64,000 bases of DNA from an uncultured Prevotellaceae bacterium. Lineage in GTDB: Bacteria; Bacteroidota; Bacteroidia; Bacteroidales; Muribaculaceae. Location of the stretch: positions 1 through 64,000 of the forward strand of contig ONYP01000006.1 in assembly GCA_900322135.1 (NCBI GenBank), written 5' to 3'. Both the position numbers and the translations under genes were made by a program. Numbering within the stretch: the first letter of the stretch is position 1; each line of letters opens with the position of its first letter. Below are positions 53,763 to 61,484 of the stretch, in pieces. The notes beneath the pieces were generated by a model. It made no database searches and was not told where the DNA came from. It saw only the letters and a program-made list of their open reading frames with translations.

Positions 53763-54317
53763 TCAACTTTCCGCCAGGTCATCAAAAAGGCCCGGCACTC
53801 TCGGAACGAGGGATGCGTGCTCTTCCTGGAAGAATTGCTCCTTCGTCTTTCCCATCTTCTTCCCCTTGCGGGTATGCACATCGTAGGTGTACGGCGGCAC
53901 ATCAATCGGGTCACGGCGGGCATCGTCGAGTGCCTGCAGCACCATCGCGTCGTCGGGGGCGACCTTATCGACCACGAGGTTGTTCAGGTGGTCGGCGTCC
54001 CTTGACTTGTAGCACTCGCAGAGCAGGATGATCGCCTTGCCGATGAAGATGCGCCCCTTCGGCTCCTTGGCACCGGTGTTCACCAGGTCATAGCCCGTGT
54101 GCAGCGCGTCAATCTCGTGGGTGATGAGCCCCCAGCAGTCCTCGGCGCTGATGGTGTACAGCCGCTTCCAAAGGTAGTTCCCGTAGCCGCTTGCCCACAG
54201 CTCGACACCGAAGTAGGCGGCTACCCTCACATCATTGCGGCGGATGGACTTCTGCAAGGCGCTGGCCACCTCGAAGAAATCGTATCCGTTCTTAGTAAAC
54301 AGTTTGAAGTTTCCCAT
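53763..54317 (-). CDS. Stand-alone MgsA/RarA C-terminal-like protein
   Basis: 184 residues. The text FFEVASALQKSIRRNDVRVA and LWKRLYTISAEDCWGLITHE matches the C-terminal oligomerisation domain of MgsA/RarA replication-recovery ATPases, but there is no ATPase domain. Such separate copies occur in Bacteroidales phages. It may bind host RarA or replication forks (inference). Own promoter at 54342-54349. Confidence 0.7.
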   Translation of the reverse strand: MGNFKLFTKNGYDFFEVASALQKSIRRNDVRVAAYFGVELWASGYGNYLWKRLYTISAEDCWGLITHEIDALHTGYDLVNTGAKEPKGRIFIGKAIILLCECYKSRDADHLNNLVVDKVAPDDAMVLQALDDARRDPIDVPPYTYDVHTRKGKKMGKTKEQFFQEEHASLVPRVPGLFDDLAES

Positions 54318-54341
54318 GTCTCTCTTTTTTCGTTTGACGAT

Positions 54342-54349
54342 TAAAGTTA
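54342..54349 (-). promoter_or_regulatory. Early promoter -7 box (MgsA-C-like gene)
   Basis: Minus strand GACTAACTTTA, identical to the same stretch of the promoter at 60814-60821; the box itself is TAACTTTA, one base off consensus. Confidence 0.45.
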
Positions 54350-54427
54350 GTCAATTTTGTCGAGAAAAACACTGTTTTTCAACACCTTAACCTTTGATTA
54401 ACCTTTGTCAAGACTTTCCAATTCTTG

Positions 54428-55183
54428 TCAGAATGGAAAACTCGCACTGATATTGTACTGCACCATCGACTTCGTCTTGTCTCGGCCGTTGTTGCCCTGG
54501 CCCTTCAAGCGGATGGTCTCGCCGAAATATTTCCTCATCAGGAGGATGCTGCGGCGTTCCTCGTCCACATTGCGGATGGCCGACAGGCCTCCGGCGTTCA
54601 CGAAGGTGTCCTTCTGTTCGAAGTTGTAGCGCAGGTCGGTGAGGACTTTCCGCTCGGTGTACTTCATGTAGCACGAGATCCAGAAGTCCTCCTTCAGGCG
54701 CAGTTCCTCGTTCCACCAGGTGTTCTTGTTGTAGCGCACACCGTAGGAGCAGCCCGTCACCATCTTGTCGAGGCTGAGGTACTCGGTCTCGGGATACATG
54801 ACAGGACTCACTCGGGAGGTGAAGCCGAACAGGTGGACATCAAGCAGGCACGCCAGCTCGTACAGCTCGTTGATGATGCGGGTTATCTCGCCCTTGTCGT
54901 TGATGCGTGCCGTCTCTCCCTTCTCGGTGTAGAGCCGCTTGCACGCGTCCACATCGTCATCGAGCATGAACAGGTTGCGGAAATGCTTCGCCATCCAGTT
55001 CCGCTTCGGGATGAGGCCCACGATGTCATCCGGGTGGGTCACTATCTCGCAGTCGGGGTTGAACTCCCGATAGATGTCGCCCTGGGACTTCGCCACGCAG
55101 ATGATGGGATCGTTCACCAGGTACTTGGCAAACACCCTGTCGTGGCGCTTGTGCGAGGGTATCACGATGCGCAGCCCGCTCAT
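54428..55183 (-). CDS. GT-A-like glycosyltransferase
   Basis: 251 residues: IVIPSHKRHDRVF at the start, LFMLDDDVDACKRL (the DxD-type metal motif) and WWNEELRLKEDFWISCYMKY. These are features of the small GT-A enzymes found in phages, some of which add sugars to modified DNA bases (TAGT group); protein or virion glycosylation is equally possible. It overlaps the ParB-like gene by 4 bp (ATGA), so the two probably act together. Confidence 0.78.
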   Translation of the reverse strand: MSGLRIVIPSHKRHDRVFAKYLVNDPIICVAKSQGDIYREFNPDCEIVTHPDDIVGLIPKRNWMAKHFRNLFMLDDDVDACKRLYTEKGETARINDKGEITRIINELYELACLLDVHLFGFTSRVSPVMYPETEYLSLDKMVTGCSYGVRYNKNTWWNEELRLKEDFWISCYMKYTERKVLTDLRYNFEQKDTFVNAGGLSAIRNVDEERRSILLMRKYFGETIRLKGQGNNGRDKTKSMVQYNISASFPF

Positions 55184-55854
55184 GATGCCGCACCTCCTTT
55201 CACCAGCGCATCGATGGCCTTGCGGACATCCTGGATGCTGATGACATTGCTCTTGCCCACCTTGCCGGTCTTGTAGGACCGCATGTGCTGCATGTCGAGC
55301 ACCTCCCGCAGCCAGTTGCTGTCAACAAGGTTAGAGGATTGGATGATGAACAATTCGTGCTTCTCGTCGTACTTCGGTAACAAGGGGTACACGGCGGAGT
55401 CGTTGTTCATCGCCTCAAACCTCTCACGGAACTCGTCCTTCTTCTTCGGCTGCTCGAACTCCATGCCCCAGTCGGCGAGTTCGGACTGGAAGTCCTTCCA
55501 CTCGTTGGCGATGGCGTCCTTGTCGTCCTCACCGTAGTGGAGATTGTCCTTCATCGCGTACTCACGCAACTTCTTCACCGGCGTGTCGGCAGGGAGCACC
55601 TTGCAACTGATTTTCTTCCAGCCGAGTTCCTTGCAGGCGCGGACCTTCTGGTTTCCGCACACGACCACATAACGCTGCGGCATGTACTCTACCAGGATGA
55701 TCTCACGCAGTTCCAACATCTCGGGCGTCTCCTCAATGCTCTTCTTGGTGAGCTCGTATCTTTCCTTGCGGATGATACGCGGGTTCTTCGGTAAGCCCGG
55801 GATCTGGCCCTTGTTCAGTTCGATAAGGGCCACATCAATCTCTTCAATCTTCAT
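55180..55854 (-). CDS. ParB/Srx-fold protein
   Basis: 224 residues. The ParB-type nucleotide-binding start (GLPKNPRII, VVCGNQKVRACKELGW) spans about 15-110; the remainder is charged with a C-terminal DNA-binding-like piece (ISIQDVRKAIDALVKGG). There is no ParA partner. ParB/Srx proteins in phages serve in segregation, nuclease or DNA-modification roles. Coupled by 4 bp to the glycosyltransferase. Confidence 0.8.
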   Translation of the reverse strand: MKIEEIDVALIELNKGQIPGLPKNPRIIRKERYELTKKSIEETPEMLELREIILVEYMPQRYVVVCGNQKVRACKELGWKKISCKVLPADTPVKKLREYAMKDNLHYGEDDKDAIANEWKDFQSELADWGMEFEQPKKKDEFRERFEAMNNDSAVYPLLPKYDEKHELFIIQSSNLVDSNWLREVLDMQHMRSYKTGKVGKSNVISIQDVRKAIDALVKGGAAS

Positions 55855-55913
55855 TGTTCTCGTAAATCAAAAATTAAACTTATGGGTTTATCAAAATTTT
55901 CACGGAACAACAT

Positions 55914-56264
55914 TCAATCCTGGTGCGTCAACCTCCAAGCGATGCGGTCCTTGATGACCTGCTCGACGTTTTTGCACCCTTGCTGCCTCAAGGCGAGGCA
56001 GGCGTTAATGATGATGTCGGCTGCCAGTTCCTCACGCTCGCTGAACTCGTGCTCGTAGGTGGGACAGGCATCGTCGCGGTGCTGTTCCTCCACGAAGTCG
56101 CGGGTCAGGTGCAGCGGTGGCCGGGAATGGTGGCAGGCGTCAAACCGCCTCCATGCCCTGCTGACCTGTATCGACATCGCCCTGGGCGACGTGGTCGGTG
56201 TCACCTCGTCGCGGGCCATCATCTCATTGAGCAGTTCTTTGGTCAACTTGTTGAGTGTAATCAT
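55914..56264 (-). CDS. Hypothetical phage protein
   Basis: 116 residues, helical: LNKLTKELLNEMMARDEVTP and ELAADIIINACLALRQQGCK. No family recognised. A copy of AATTTTCACGGA (55895-55906) lies just behind it. Confidence 0.6.
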   Translation of the reverse strand: MITLNKLTKELLNEMMARDEVTPTTSPRAMSIQVSRAWRRFDACHHSRPPLHLTRDFVEEQHRDDACPTYEHEFSEREELAADIIINACLALRQQGCKNVEQVIKDRIAWRLTHQD

Positions 56265-56339
56265 TGTGGCGGATTTAATGTTGTTGAATGCGGATTGTGC
56301 CCGTTAGGGCGGTTGATGGTTGTCATAATGGTGGTAGTG

Positions 56340-56522
56340 TTAAGTGACGAGGCTCTGCAGCGCCTCGGTTATCTCGGGCACGAGCTCCACGGGGATGGCG
56401 ACGCGGTGGCGTTTCCCCTTGTTGCTGTGCCGGGTCAGCATGACATAGTCGGGGTCTCCCCCGTGCAGATCGAGCGAGAAGTTCCTCACCCAGACCTGGT
56501 TCTTTACGGTCGGGTCGTTCAT
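56340..56522 (-). CDS. Hypothetical phage protein
   Basis: 60 residues with VWVRNFSLDLHGGDPDYVML and VAIPVELVPEITEALQ. Looks like a small complete alpha/beta domain. Function unknown. Confidence 0.55.
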   Translation of the reverse strand: MNDPTVKNQVWVRNFSLDLHGGDPDYVMLTRHSNKGKRHRVAIPVELVPEITEALQSLVT

Positions 56523-56548
56523 AGTGTGCTGTTGGATTTGTTGGCGGT

Positions 56549-57010
56549 TTACTCTTCGGGAAGAGGCGCGGGCGATATGGTCACGTTGTCAAGGGAGGTG
56601 AACACGTCAATGATTTTGGTCTCCTTGAGCGTGTCAATCTGCCAGTCGAATGTGGCGTTCCGCTGATAGGCCACGGCTTTCGCTTTAGCGTCATCGAAGT
56701 CCTCGGCATTGATGAGGATGGTCTCAAGGTGCTTCTTCGACATCGTGCCGTTGGTCTCGTTGAATTGCATGAACGTGTACTTAACCGAGTAGTACAGGTC
56801 ATGTTGTCCACGGATGAAGTTGGTGTAAGGCGCGATCTTCTCGGCGGTCACCTCGAAAGAGCCTTTGATTTGCGGGCGCATCATATCGGTGATTTTAGCC
56901 TCTGCCTCGGTGAACGAAAGCGCATCCAGGGCGTAGGTTTCGGTAACGGCCTTGAGAGCGCCGTTATCCTGCATCTTGTCATACTTGACTTTTACTTCAA
57001 AAAATCTCAT
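56549..57010 (-). CDS. DUF4494-like phage protein
   Basis: 153 residues. The start MRFFEVKVKYDKMQDNGALK with AVTETYALDALSFTEAEAKI is the conserved opening of DUF4494, widespread in Bacteroidales phages. Function unknown. Overlaps the alpha-CTD-like gene by 4 bp. Confidence 0.78.
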   Translation of the reverse strand: MRFFEVKVKYDKMQDNGALKAVTETYALDALSFTEAEAKITDMMRPQIKGSFEVTAEKIAPYTNFIRGQHDLYYSVKYTFMQFNETNGTMSKKHLETILINAEDFDDAKAKAVAYQRNATFDWQIDTLKETKIIDVFTSLDNVTISPAPLPEE

Positions 57011-57267
57011 TGTGATTGTGAATGTTTAAGCGATAAATCCATTGTTTTGAGCAGACGCTCGATGGCGTCCACGTTATCTGAGCCGAGGAAGCGGATGTCC
57101 AGCAGGTCGGCACGGCTGCGTGAGGTCAAGTCCCGCAGGGTGGTGATGCCCTGCCCCTTCAAGATGCGAAGCACATTAGGGGCAAGGCCAAGTTCGGAGA
57201 GCCTGGCACGGAGCAGTTGTTCCATGTGCAGCTCGTTAGCGTTCAGCAGTTCGATGATGGGGAGCAT
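57007..57267 (-). CDS. RNA polymerase alpha-CTD-like protein
   Basis: 86 residues: a helical start, then ELGLAPNVLRILKGQGITTL-RDL, DLLDIRFLGSDNVDAIERLL and MDLSL. This follows the helix-hairpin-helix pattern of the alpha-subunit C-terminal domain (RxxNxLK...I.T..DL...LL....G....I...L). It could redirect host polymerase or contact UP elements. It lacks the N-terminal assembly domain. Confidence 0.7.
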   Translation of the reverse strand: MLPIIELLNANELHMEQLLRARLSELGLAPNVLRILKGQGITTLRDLTSRSRADLLDIRFLGSDNVDAIERLLKTMDLSLKHSQSQ

Positions 57268-57569
57268 AGCGGTTTCAACTTGATGATGAATACCTTCTTA
57301 CCGGGAGGCGCACCCCATTCAGGCTTGCCGTAACCAATTCTCATGCTTTCTATCTCACGCAGCATGGTGCGATTGGTGTAGCCGTAGTGGAAACGGACAT
57401 GGGTAAAGGGCCTGAAATTGTAATGCGGGCCTCCATAGTTATTGATACCAACCTTCTGGCCAAGCCTTACCACCCAGTAGTCCTTAAACTCACGATATTC
57501 TTCGGTCTTGATACCGCTTTCTATCATTTCGTACCACTTTCTCTTGAGTGGCAAGTCAAGGATCATCAT
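57243..57569 (-). CDS. ASCH-domain protein
   Basis: 108 residues beginning MMILDLPLKRKWYEMIESGI-KTEEYRE, the ASCH hallmark (K..W...I..G.KT.E.R), with a C-terminal KKVFIIKL strand. ASCH domains bind RNA or modified nucleosides and some hydrolyse N4-acetylcytidine. Overlaps genes on both sides. Confidence 0.8.
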   Translation of the reverse strand: MMILDLPLKRKWYEMIESGIKTEEYREFKDYWVVRLGQKVGINNYGGPHYNFRPFTHVRFHYGYTNRTMLREIESMRIGYGKPEWGAPPGKKVFIIKLKPLCSPSSNC

Positions 57570-57892
57570 CGCTCGTCCTCCTCTCTTACGGGTTCAGGCA
57601 TGAGCATCCAGTGAAGCGGGTAGGCTGGGACACTGCCGCCAGAGGGCAGGTACCTGTACCAATGTCCTTTGCCGCCGTACCACCCAGTGCAGACGGTCTT
57701 CTTGGGTTTGTTCCTGTCCTGGACTTCAAGCAATACGGTCTCGCCGACTTTCGGCTGCGTCTCGTTGGGGTCTTCCCACTGCTTGTTCTCTCCTCGCAGG
57801 ATGGCCTTCGCAATAACGGTCTGCATGTTCATCCTGCCCTCGTCAAATTCGGTGATGAGGTAATCAATGAATGGTCTGTCGTCTCTATCCAT
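57566..57892 (-). CDS. Hypothetical phage protein (DUF551-like)
   Basis: 108 residues; the second part has VGETVLLEVQDRNKPKKTVC and GHWYRYLPSGGSVPAYPLHW, similar to DUF551-type small proteins. Function unknown. Confidence 0.55.
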   Translation of the reverse strand: MDRDDRPFIDYLITEFDEGRMNMQTVIAKAILRGENKQWEDPNETQPKVGETVLLEVQDRNKPKKTVCTGWYGGKGHWYRYLPSGGSVPAYPLHWMLMPEPVREEDER

Positions 57893-57904
57893 TTCGGTTT
57901 TAAG

Positions 57905-58387
57905 TTATGATACCTCGCCGCGAGGGAACCCGTGGCATCCCTCACGGGCGAAGTCGGTCTCTAAATTCTCTATGCCCGCAAAGCAAGGCCAGTTGGGACA
58001 CTTTTCGCACAACCGCTCTGCCTTGACAGGCTCTTTCGTAGGTACAGGACTTTCGGTGAAGTCCTGTTTTGTGAACTTGCAGCCCTTCGGCGGGCCACTT
58101 TTACGCTTCTCCTCGCCACCGCGTCGCCTCCTGTTGGAGTCCCTGCTGAACTCTCGCACCTTTTCCCTGTTCGCTGCCCGGTACTTTCGCTGATACTCGA
58201 GCATGTACGCCTTGCGGTGCGCCTTCTTCTCCTCGGGAGAGAGTTTCGGGCGCTTCGGCTTCGGCTCTGGGCGAAGGCAGGAGTGGCCAAGGGCGTAACA
58301 CTCACGGCAGGACTTGTAGCGCACATGTCCGTACTTGAGCGGGAACGCCTCAATCGGCAGATCCCTGTGGCAATAGCAGCACTTCAT
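57905..58387 (-). CDS. Zinc-knuckle phage protein
   Basis: 160 basic residues. N-terminal zinc site MKCCYCHRDLPIEAF with SCRECYALGH, lysine/arginine-rich middle, C-terminal CEKCPNWPCFAG with GCHGFP. Two metal sites around a basic helix suggest nucleic-acid binding. No family can be named. Confidence 0.65.
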   Translation of the reverse strand: MKCCYCHRDLPIEAFPLKYGHVRYKSCRECYALGHSCLRPEPKPKRPKLSPEEKKAHRKAYMLEYQRKYRAANREKVREFSRDSNRRRRGGEEKRKSGPPKGCKFTKQDFTESPVPTKEPVKAERLCEKCPNWPCFAGIENLETDFAREGCHGFPRGEVS

Positions 58388-58388
58388 G

Positions 58389-58673
58389 TCAGTTCAAGTG
58401 GATTGGGTTAGGGTTATCTTCATCGTAAACCATCATCGCCATACGGATGATGTCACGCAGCTCGGAGTTCTTCTCCATCGCGGTGCTGATGATGTTGGCA
58501 AGGAGGATGGCAGAGCCACCGTCGGGCATGACGGAAGTCCCGCCGATGCGGAAGTTGGTGTTCTCGCCATCCTGCTCGGTCTCGCCGATGATGATTAGCG
58601 CGTACTGGTCTTCGTAGAGGACTTCTATGGTTTGGCACAGCTGCTCCCGCAGACCTTCCATTTCCTCATCCAT
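58389..58673 (-). CDS. Hypothetical phage protein
   Basis: 94 acidic residues (EEMEGLREQLCQTIEVLYED). No family recognised. Confidence 0.6.
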   Translation of the reverse strand: MDEEMEGLREQLCQTIEVLYEDQYALIIIGETEQDGENTNFRIGGTSVMPDGGSAILLANIISTAMEKNSELRDIIRMAMMVYDEDNPNPIHLN

Positions 58674-58676
58674 CGG

Positions 58677-59021
58677 CTACAGCTTGTCAAATTCAAAGAT
58701 TTCCTTGCCGTAGATCTTCGCAGCCCGGTATTCCAGGTTGCACCCCTTCGACTGGAGCCAGCCGTGGTCGAGCATGATGGCGTCGCAGGTCATCACCAAT
58801 GCGATGCAGTCGCCCATGGCTTTGTGTTCGGCAGGCATGCTGCCGTTGGGGTGGATGTCGAACGTGCTCGTGAACTCGTAGCCATCGAAGGCTGGTTCAT
58901 CGCTGAGCACCTGCTTGAGGGTTTCGATGCGGTGCCTTGCCTTTGCAACTTTACCATCAAAGCCACAGTTGCTCTTCAGGCCGTTAATCGGCGTCGCTAT
59001 GTACATCCGTTTTGTTCTCAT
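58677..59021 (-). CDS. DUF4406-like (nucleoside deoxyribosyltransferase fold)
   Basis: 114 residues: RMYIATPINGLKSN at the start, GDCIALVMTCDAIMLDHGWL and GCNLEYRAAKIYGKEIF. This is the pattern of DUF4406, a small relative of nucleoside 2-deoxyribosyltransferases. It may act on nucleotides; activity not shown. Confidence 0.78.
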   Translation of the reverse strand: MRTKRMYIATPINGLKSNCGFDGKVAKARHRIETLKQVLSDEPAFDGYEFTSTFDIHPNGSMPAEHKAMGDCIALVMTCDAIMLDHGWLQSKGCNLEYRAAKIYGKEIFEFDKL

Positions 59022-59026
59022 TTTTT

Positions 59027-59245
59027 CTACTCTTCAAGTGGAATCCATTTTAATTCAGTCTCTTTTCCGAAAGCAAAGTCATCACCTTCGGCATCATCCC
59101 AGCACTGGTAGTATTCATTCCAGCACAGGACTTCATAGAACCCGTCACGAAAAACAAGACATGCCAGTGATTCGTCCTTCGGGCACTTCGGCATTTGCGC
59201 TGGTGTGTGCCTCCATAAACCTTCAAGTTCTTTATTTGGTTTCAT
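59027..59245 (-). CDS. DUF551-like phage protein
   Basis: 72 residues: LWRHTPAQMPKCPKDES, VFRDGFYEVLCWNEYYQCWDD and LKWIPLEE fit DUF551. Function unknown. Confidence 0.65.
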   Translation of the reverse strand: MKPNKELEGLWRHTPAQMPKCPKDESLACLVFRDGFYEVLCWNEYYQCWDDAEGDDFAFGKETELKWIPLEE

Positions 59246-59248
59246 TGT

Positions 59249-59449
59249 TCACCTCCTTTCTTTACGCCTTACTTCCTCGATGACATAGTTTGACCACCAA
59301 ATGGCAGCACAAACTCCAAATACCCATCCAAAGGAATAAGAGGCATCAAACCAATGCGATACGCCCCAAGCGATAATCCTGCCGACAATATACATCCCGA
59401 CATAGATTAGAATAAGTAATTTTGTTGTTGGTTTGCGTTCCTTTTTCAT
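59249..59449 (-). CDS. Small membrane protein
   Basis: 66 residues with helices LILIYVGMYIVGRIIAWGV and GWVFGVCAAIWWSNYVI, basic ends. Function unknown. Confidence 0.6.
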   Translation of the reverse strand: MKKERKPTTKLLILIYVGMYIVGRIIAWGVSHWFDASYSFGWVFGVCAAIWWSNYVIEEVRRKERR

Positions 59450-59451
59450 TG

Positions 59452-59739
59452 CTATCTCTTTTTACGTCTTTTACCTTTGTATCTCAATCCCATGCCATAC
59501 TCTTTTGGAGTGATTACGGGAATTAGGACCGGTGTTTCAATCACAGGAACAGGACAGTGCAAGTGGAACAAGTGAACATTTTCTATTTGCTGATAGTAGC
59601 GTTCAATAGTGAACCATTCCACAAACCGTTTATCAAGGCCGAGGCGTTCCCTCACTTCATTGAGCTCATTAAGGCCATAGACAATTAAGTTGTTTATCTC
59701 GCCTGTTACCTCCTTGATGACCACTTTCCAATCGCTCAT
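59452..59739 (-). CDS. Hypothetical phage protein
   Basis: 95 residues, starting MSDWKVVIKEVTGEINNLIV, basic tail RYKGKRRKKR. Shares 4 bp with the previous gene. Function unknown. Confidence 0.6.
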   Translation of the reverse strand: MSDWKVVIKEVTGEINNLIVYGLNELNEVRERLGLDKRFVEWFTIERYYQQIENVHLFHLHCPVPVIETPVLIPVITPKEYGMGLRYKGKRRKKR

Positions 59740-59930
59740 GTGGCACCTCCTTCCTCGGCTATGTCCTGGTTGTTGACCTCGATGATGGTCTTTCGCACTC
59801 TTTTCAGCAAGTTCCTGGTGGTGTAATACTGGTGGTGCTTGAAACCGATAGCCCAAGTGTGCTTGTCAAGCAGCCCCTCAATGAGAAGCAGCTCGCTAAT
59901 GTCGGTGATTACTAACGATGGCTTCCCCAT
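59736..59930 (-). CDS. Hypothetical phage protein
   Basis: 64 residues (SELLLIEGLLDKHTWAIGFK). Overlaps both neighbours. Function unknown. Confidence 0.55.
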   Translation of the reverse strand: MGKPSLVITDISELLLIEGLLDKHTWAIGFKHHQYYTTRNLLKRVRKTIIEVNNQDIAEEGGAT

Positions 59931-60169
59931 TCCTCACCTCCTTTCGCGTTGGAGCAAGCCCTCTCTGGCTCGAACTTGAGCATCACCTCGGTTATCTTGG
60001 TGAAGTCGGTGTTGGTTTCGACATAGATTTCCTGGTGCACGACCTCACTGATGCGGTGCAGGTCGGTGTTAAAGCCTTCATCGTCGCACTCAAGCTCATC
60101 GGGGAGGATGAACACTTCTGCGTTCTTTGGAAATCGGCTGAGCCTCTTTCGTAATTCATCTACTGTCAT
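59912..60169 (-). CDS. Hypothetical phage protein
   Basis: 85 residues: MTVDELRKRLSRFPKNAEVF and ILPDELECDDEG, resembling short Bacteroidales phage proteins of unknown role. Shares 4 bp with the next gene upstream. Confidence 0.6.
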   Translation of the reverse strand: MTVDELRKRLSRFPKNAEVFILPDELECDDEGFNTDLHRISEVVHQEIYVETNTDFTKITEVMLKFEPERACSNAKGGEEWGSHR

Positions 60170-60426
60170 TCCTCACCTCCTTCCTCCTCAATAAGCAGGT
60201 CACTGTTGGTCTTCACGAAATCCCGGCTGTCAGTCCTTCCTTTGAGGGTGTACTGGTGAGCCTTCTCAAGTTGGCCTAAATCCACCAGGGCAACAATAGG
60301 GTGGCTACCTTTGGCGTTCCAGCTCACAATTCTTGCAGGACGGCCATCACGGGTGACGATGCGAGCACGCATTATGCCAAGCTCAATCAGTTTTGCATCG
60401 TGGCTGTTGAATTCCTTCATAATCAT
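60166..60426 (-). CDS. Hypothetical phage protein
   Basis: 86 residues (ELGIMRARIVTRDGRPARIV, PIVALVDLGQLEKAHQYTLK). Beta-rich. Function unknown. MKEF two codons in is an alternative start. Confidence 0.6.
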   Translation of the reverse strand: MIMKEFNSHDAKLIELGIMRARIVTRDGRPARIVSWNAKGSHPIVALVDLGQLEKAHQYTLKGRTDSRDFVKTNSDLLIEEEGGEE

Positions 60427-60438
60427 AGTCTCGTAGTG

Positions 60439-60771
60439 TTAGGGTTTGACAACCTTGGCGAAGGTGCTGCCGCCGCCACCGTAAACCTGTATCCTGTAAC
60501 CGGGATTGTACACCATCACGCAGTTGGTCTCGGCATCCATGTCCATCAAGAGACGGTCAGTGCCATGTTCCCAGTTGAGGATGTCGCCCGTGGTGATGAC
60601 GTTCCTGGGGACGTTGCACCCGTTCTCGCACACACAGCCGATGAAGGCCATGACGCGGAAAGGCGTGTCCTTAAACACTTGCTCGGTTGGCACGATGAGC
60701 ACCGAGGCCCACTTTTTAAGTTCACTGGATTGGTTTGCCCTGGGCAGGGCAAGCAGTTCTTTGGTTGTCAT
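60439..60771 (-). CDS. Hypothetical phage protein
   Basis: 110 residues (VLIVPTEQVFKDTPFRVMAF, CVCENGCNVPRN). First gene behind a promoter with the AAGTCAAACATT leader. Function unknown. Confidence 0.6.
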   Translation of the reverse strand: MTTKELLALPRANQSSELKKWASVLIVPTEQVFKDTPFRVMAFIGCVCENGCNVPRNVITTGDILNWEHGTDRLLMDMDAETNCVMVYNPGYRIQVYGGGGSTFAKVVKP

Positions 60772-60786
60772 TTCCGTAAAAAATTA

Positions 60787-60821
60787 AATGTTTGACTTAT
60801 AAATTAACTACCGTAAAGTTA
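60787..60821 (-). promoter_or_regulatory. Early promoter with AAGTCAAACATT leader
   Basis: Minus strand TAACTTTA (60814-60821), then AGTTAATTTATAAGTCAAAC with the motif at 60787-60798, 15 nt before the ATG at 60771. A TTG lies 22 bp before the box. Confidence 0.5.
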
Positions 60822-60886
60822 GTCATTTTCGGCGGATAACGGGCAACGAAACCCGCCGAAAATGTACCCCACCAACGCTTTTTAAC

Positions 60887-61054
60887 TCATATTGGCGGAG
60901 GTGGGGTGAGTTCCTTCTCATGCACCCATGTACCGTCCACCCGGTACACTGGCCACTTGTTGATGTTGATGCCCCGTTTCTCGATCGTCACGGTTCGGCC
61001 ATTGAACAGGACCGGCTGGCCGACTTCGTAGCGATGGCTATTCGTCGGCTTCAT
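60887..61054 (-). CDS. Small hypothetical phage protein
   Basis: 55 residues: MKPTNSHRYEVGQPVLFNGR, TVTIEKRGININKW, ends in PPPPI. Compact SH3-like beta text. Function unknown. Confidence 0.55.
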   Translation of the reverse strand: MKPTNSHRYEVGQPVLFNGRTVTIEKRGININKWPVYRVDGTWVHEKELTPPPPI

Positions 61055-61238
61055 GCGCCACAAGTTTTATGCAGGCGGGGTAAGCGGTGTCGAAGCCGTC
61101 GAACTGCTCAGGCACATACCCCACCTCGAAGTCATACAATACCCCGTTGCCACCCATAATGAGCACGTCGGGGTCATTCTCCATCTCGTTCTGCTCACGA
61201 AGCGAGCAAGCGAGCCGTACCAGTTCTGATAGCCTCAT
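61038..61238 (-). CDS. Hypothetical phage protein
   Basis: 66 residues: MRLSELVRLACSLREQNEME and VLYDFEVGYVPEQFDGFD. Overlaps both neighbours slightly. Function unknown. Confidence 0.55.
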   Translation of the reverse strand: MRLSELVRLACSLREQNEMENDPDVLIMGGNGVLYDFEVGYVPEQFDGFDTAYPACIKLVAHEADE

Positions 61239-61482
61239 GCACTTGTGATCTTATTCTGCTGAAACTTGTCAATAGACTCTCATGTTTCGGGTCAACCATG
61301 TACAGGATGAAATACTGCTTATACCCGTCATCGGTTGGCGACATCTCCTCGATGCGCTCAATGGTCACTTCATTGATGTGGGCAAAACTCTCCATGAAAC
61401 GAGGTCTCTCACCCCACCGCTTCTCGCAATATTTTTCCAGGGCTTTCTCACCCTTGATGACCGCATAGATGTAACCTGCCAT
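61195..61482 (-). CDS. Hypothetical phage protein
   Basis: 95 residues from ATG 61482 (MAGYIYAVIKGEKALEKYCE), 2 bp after the previous stop; a start at 61500 would overlap it. Function unknown. Confidence 0.55.
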   Translation of the reverse strand: MAGYIYAVIKGEKALEKYCEKRWGERPRFMESFAHINEVTIERIEEMSPTDDGYKQYFILYMVDPKHESLLTSFSRIRSQVHEAIRTGTARLLAS

Positions 61483-61484
61483 GA

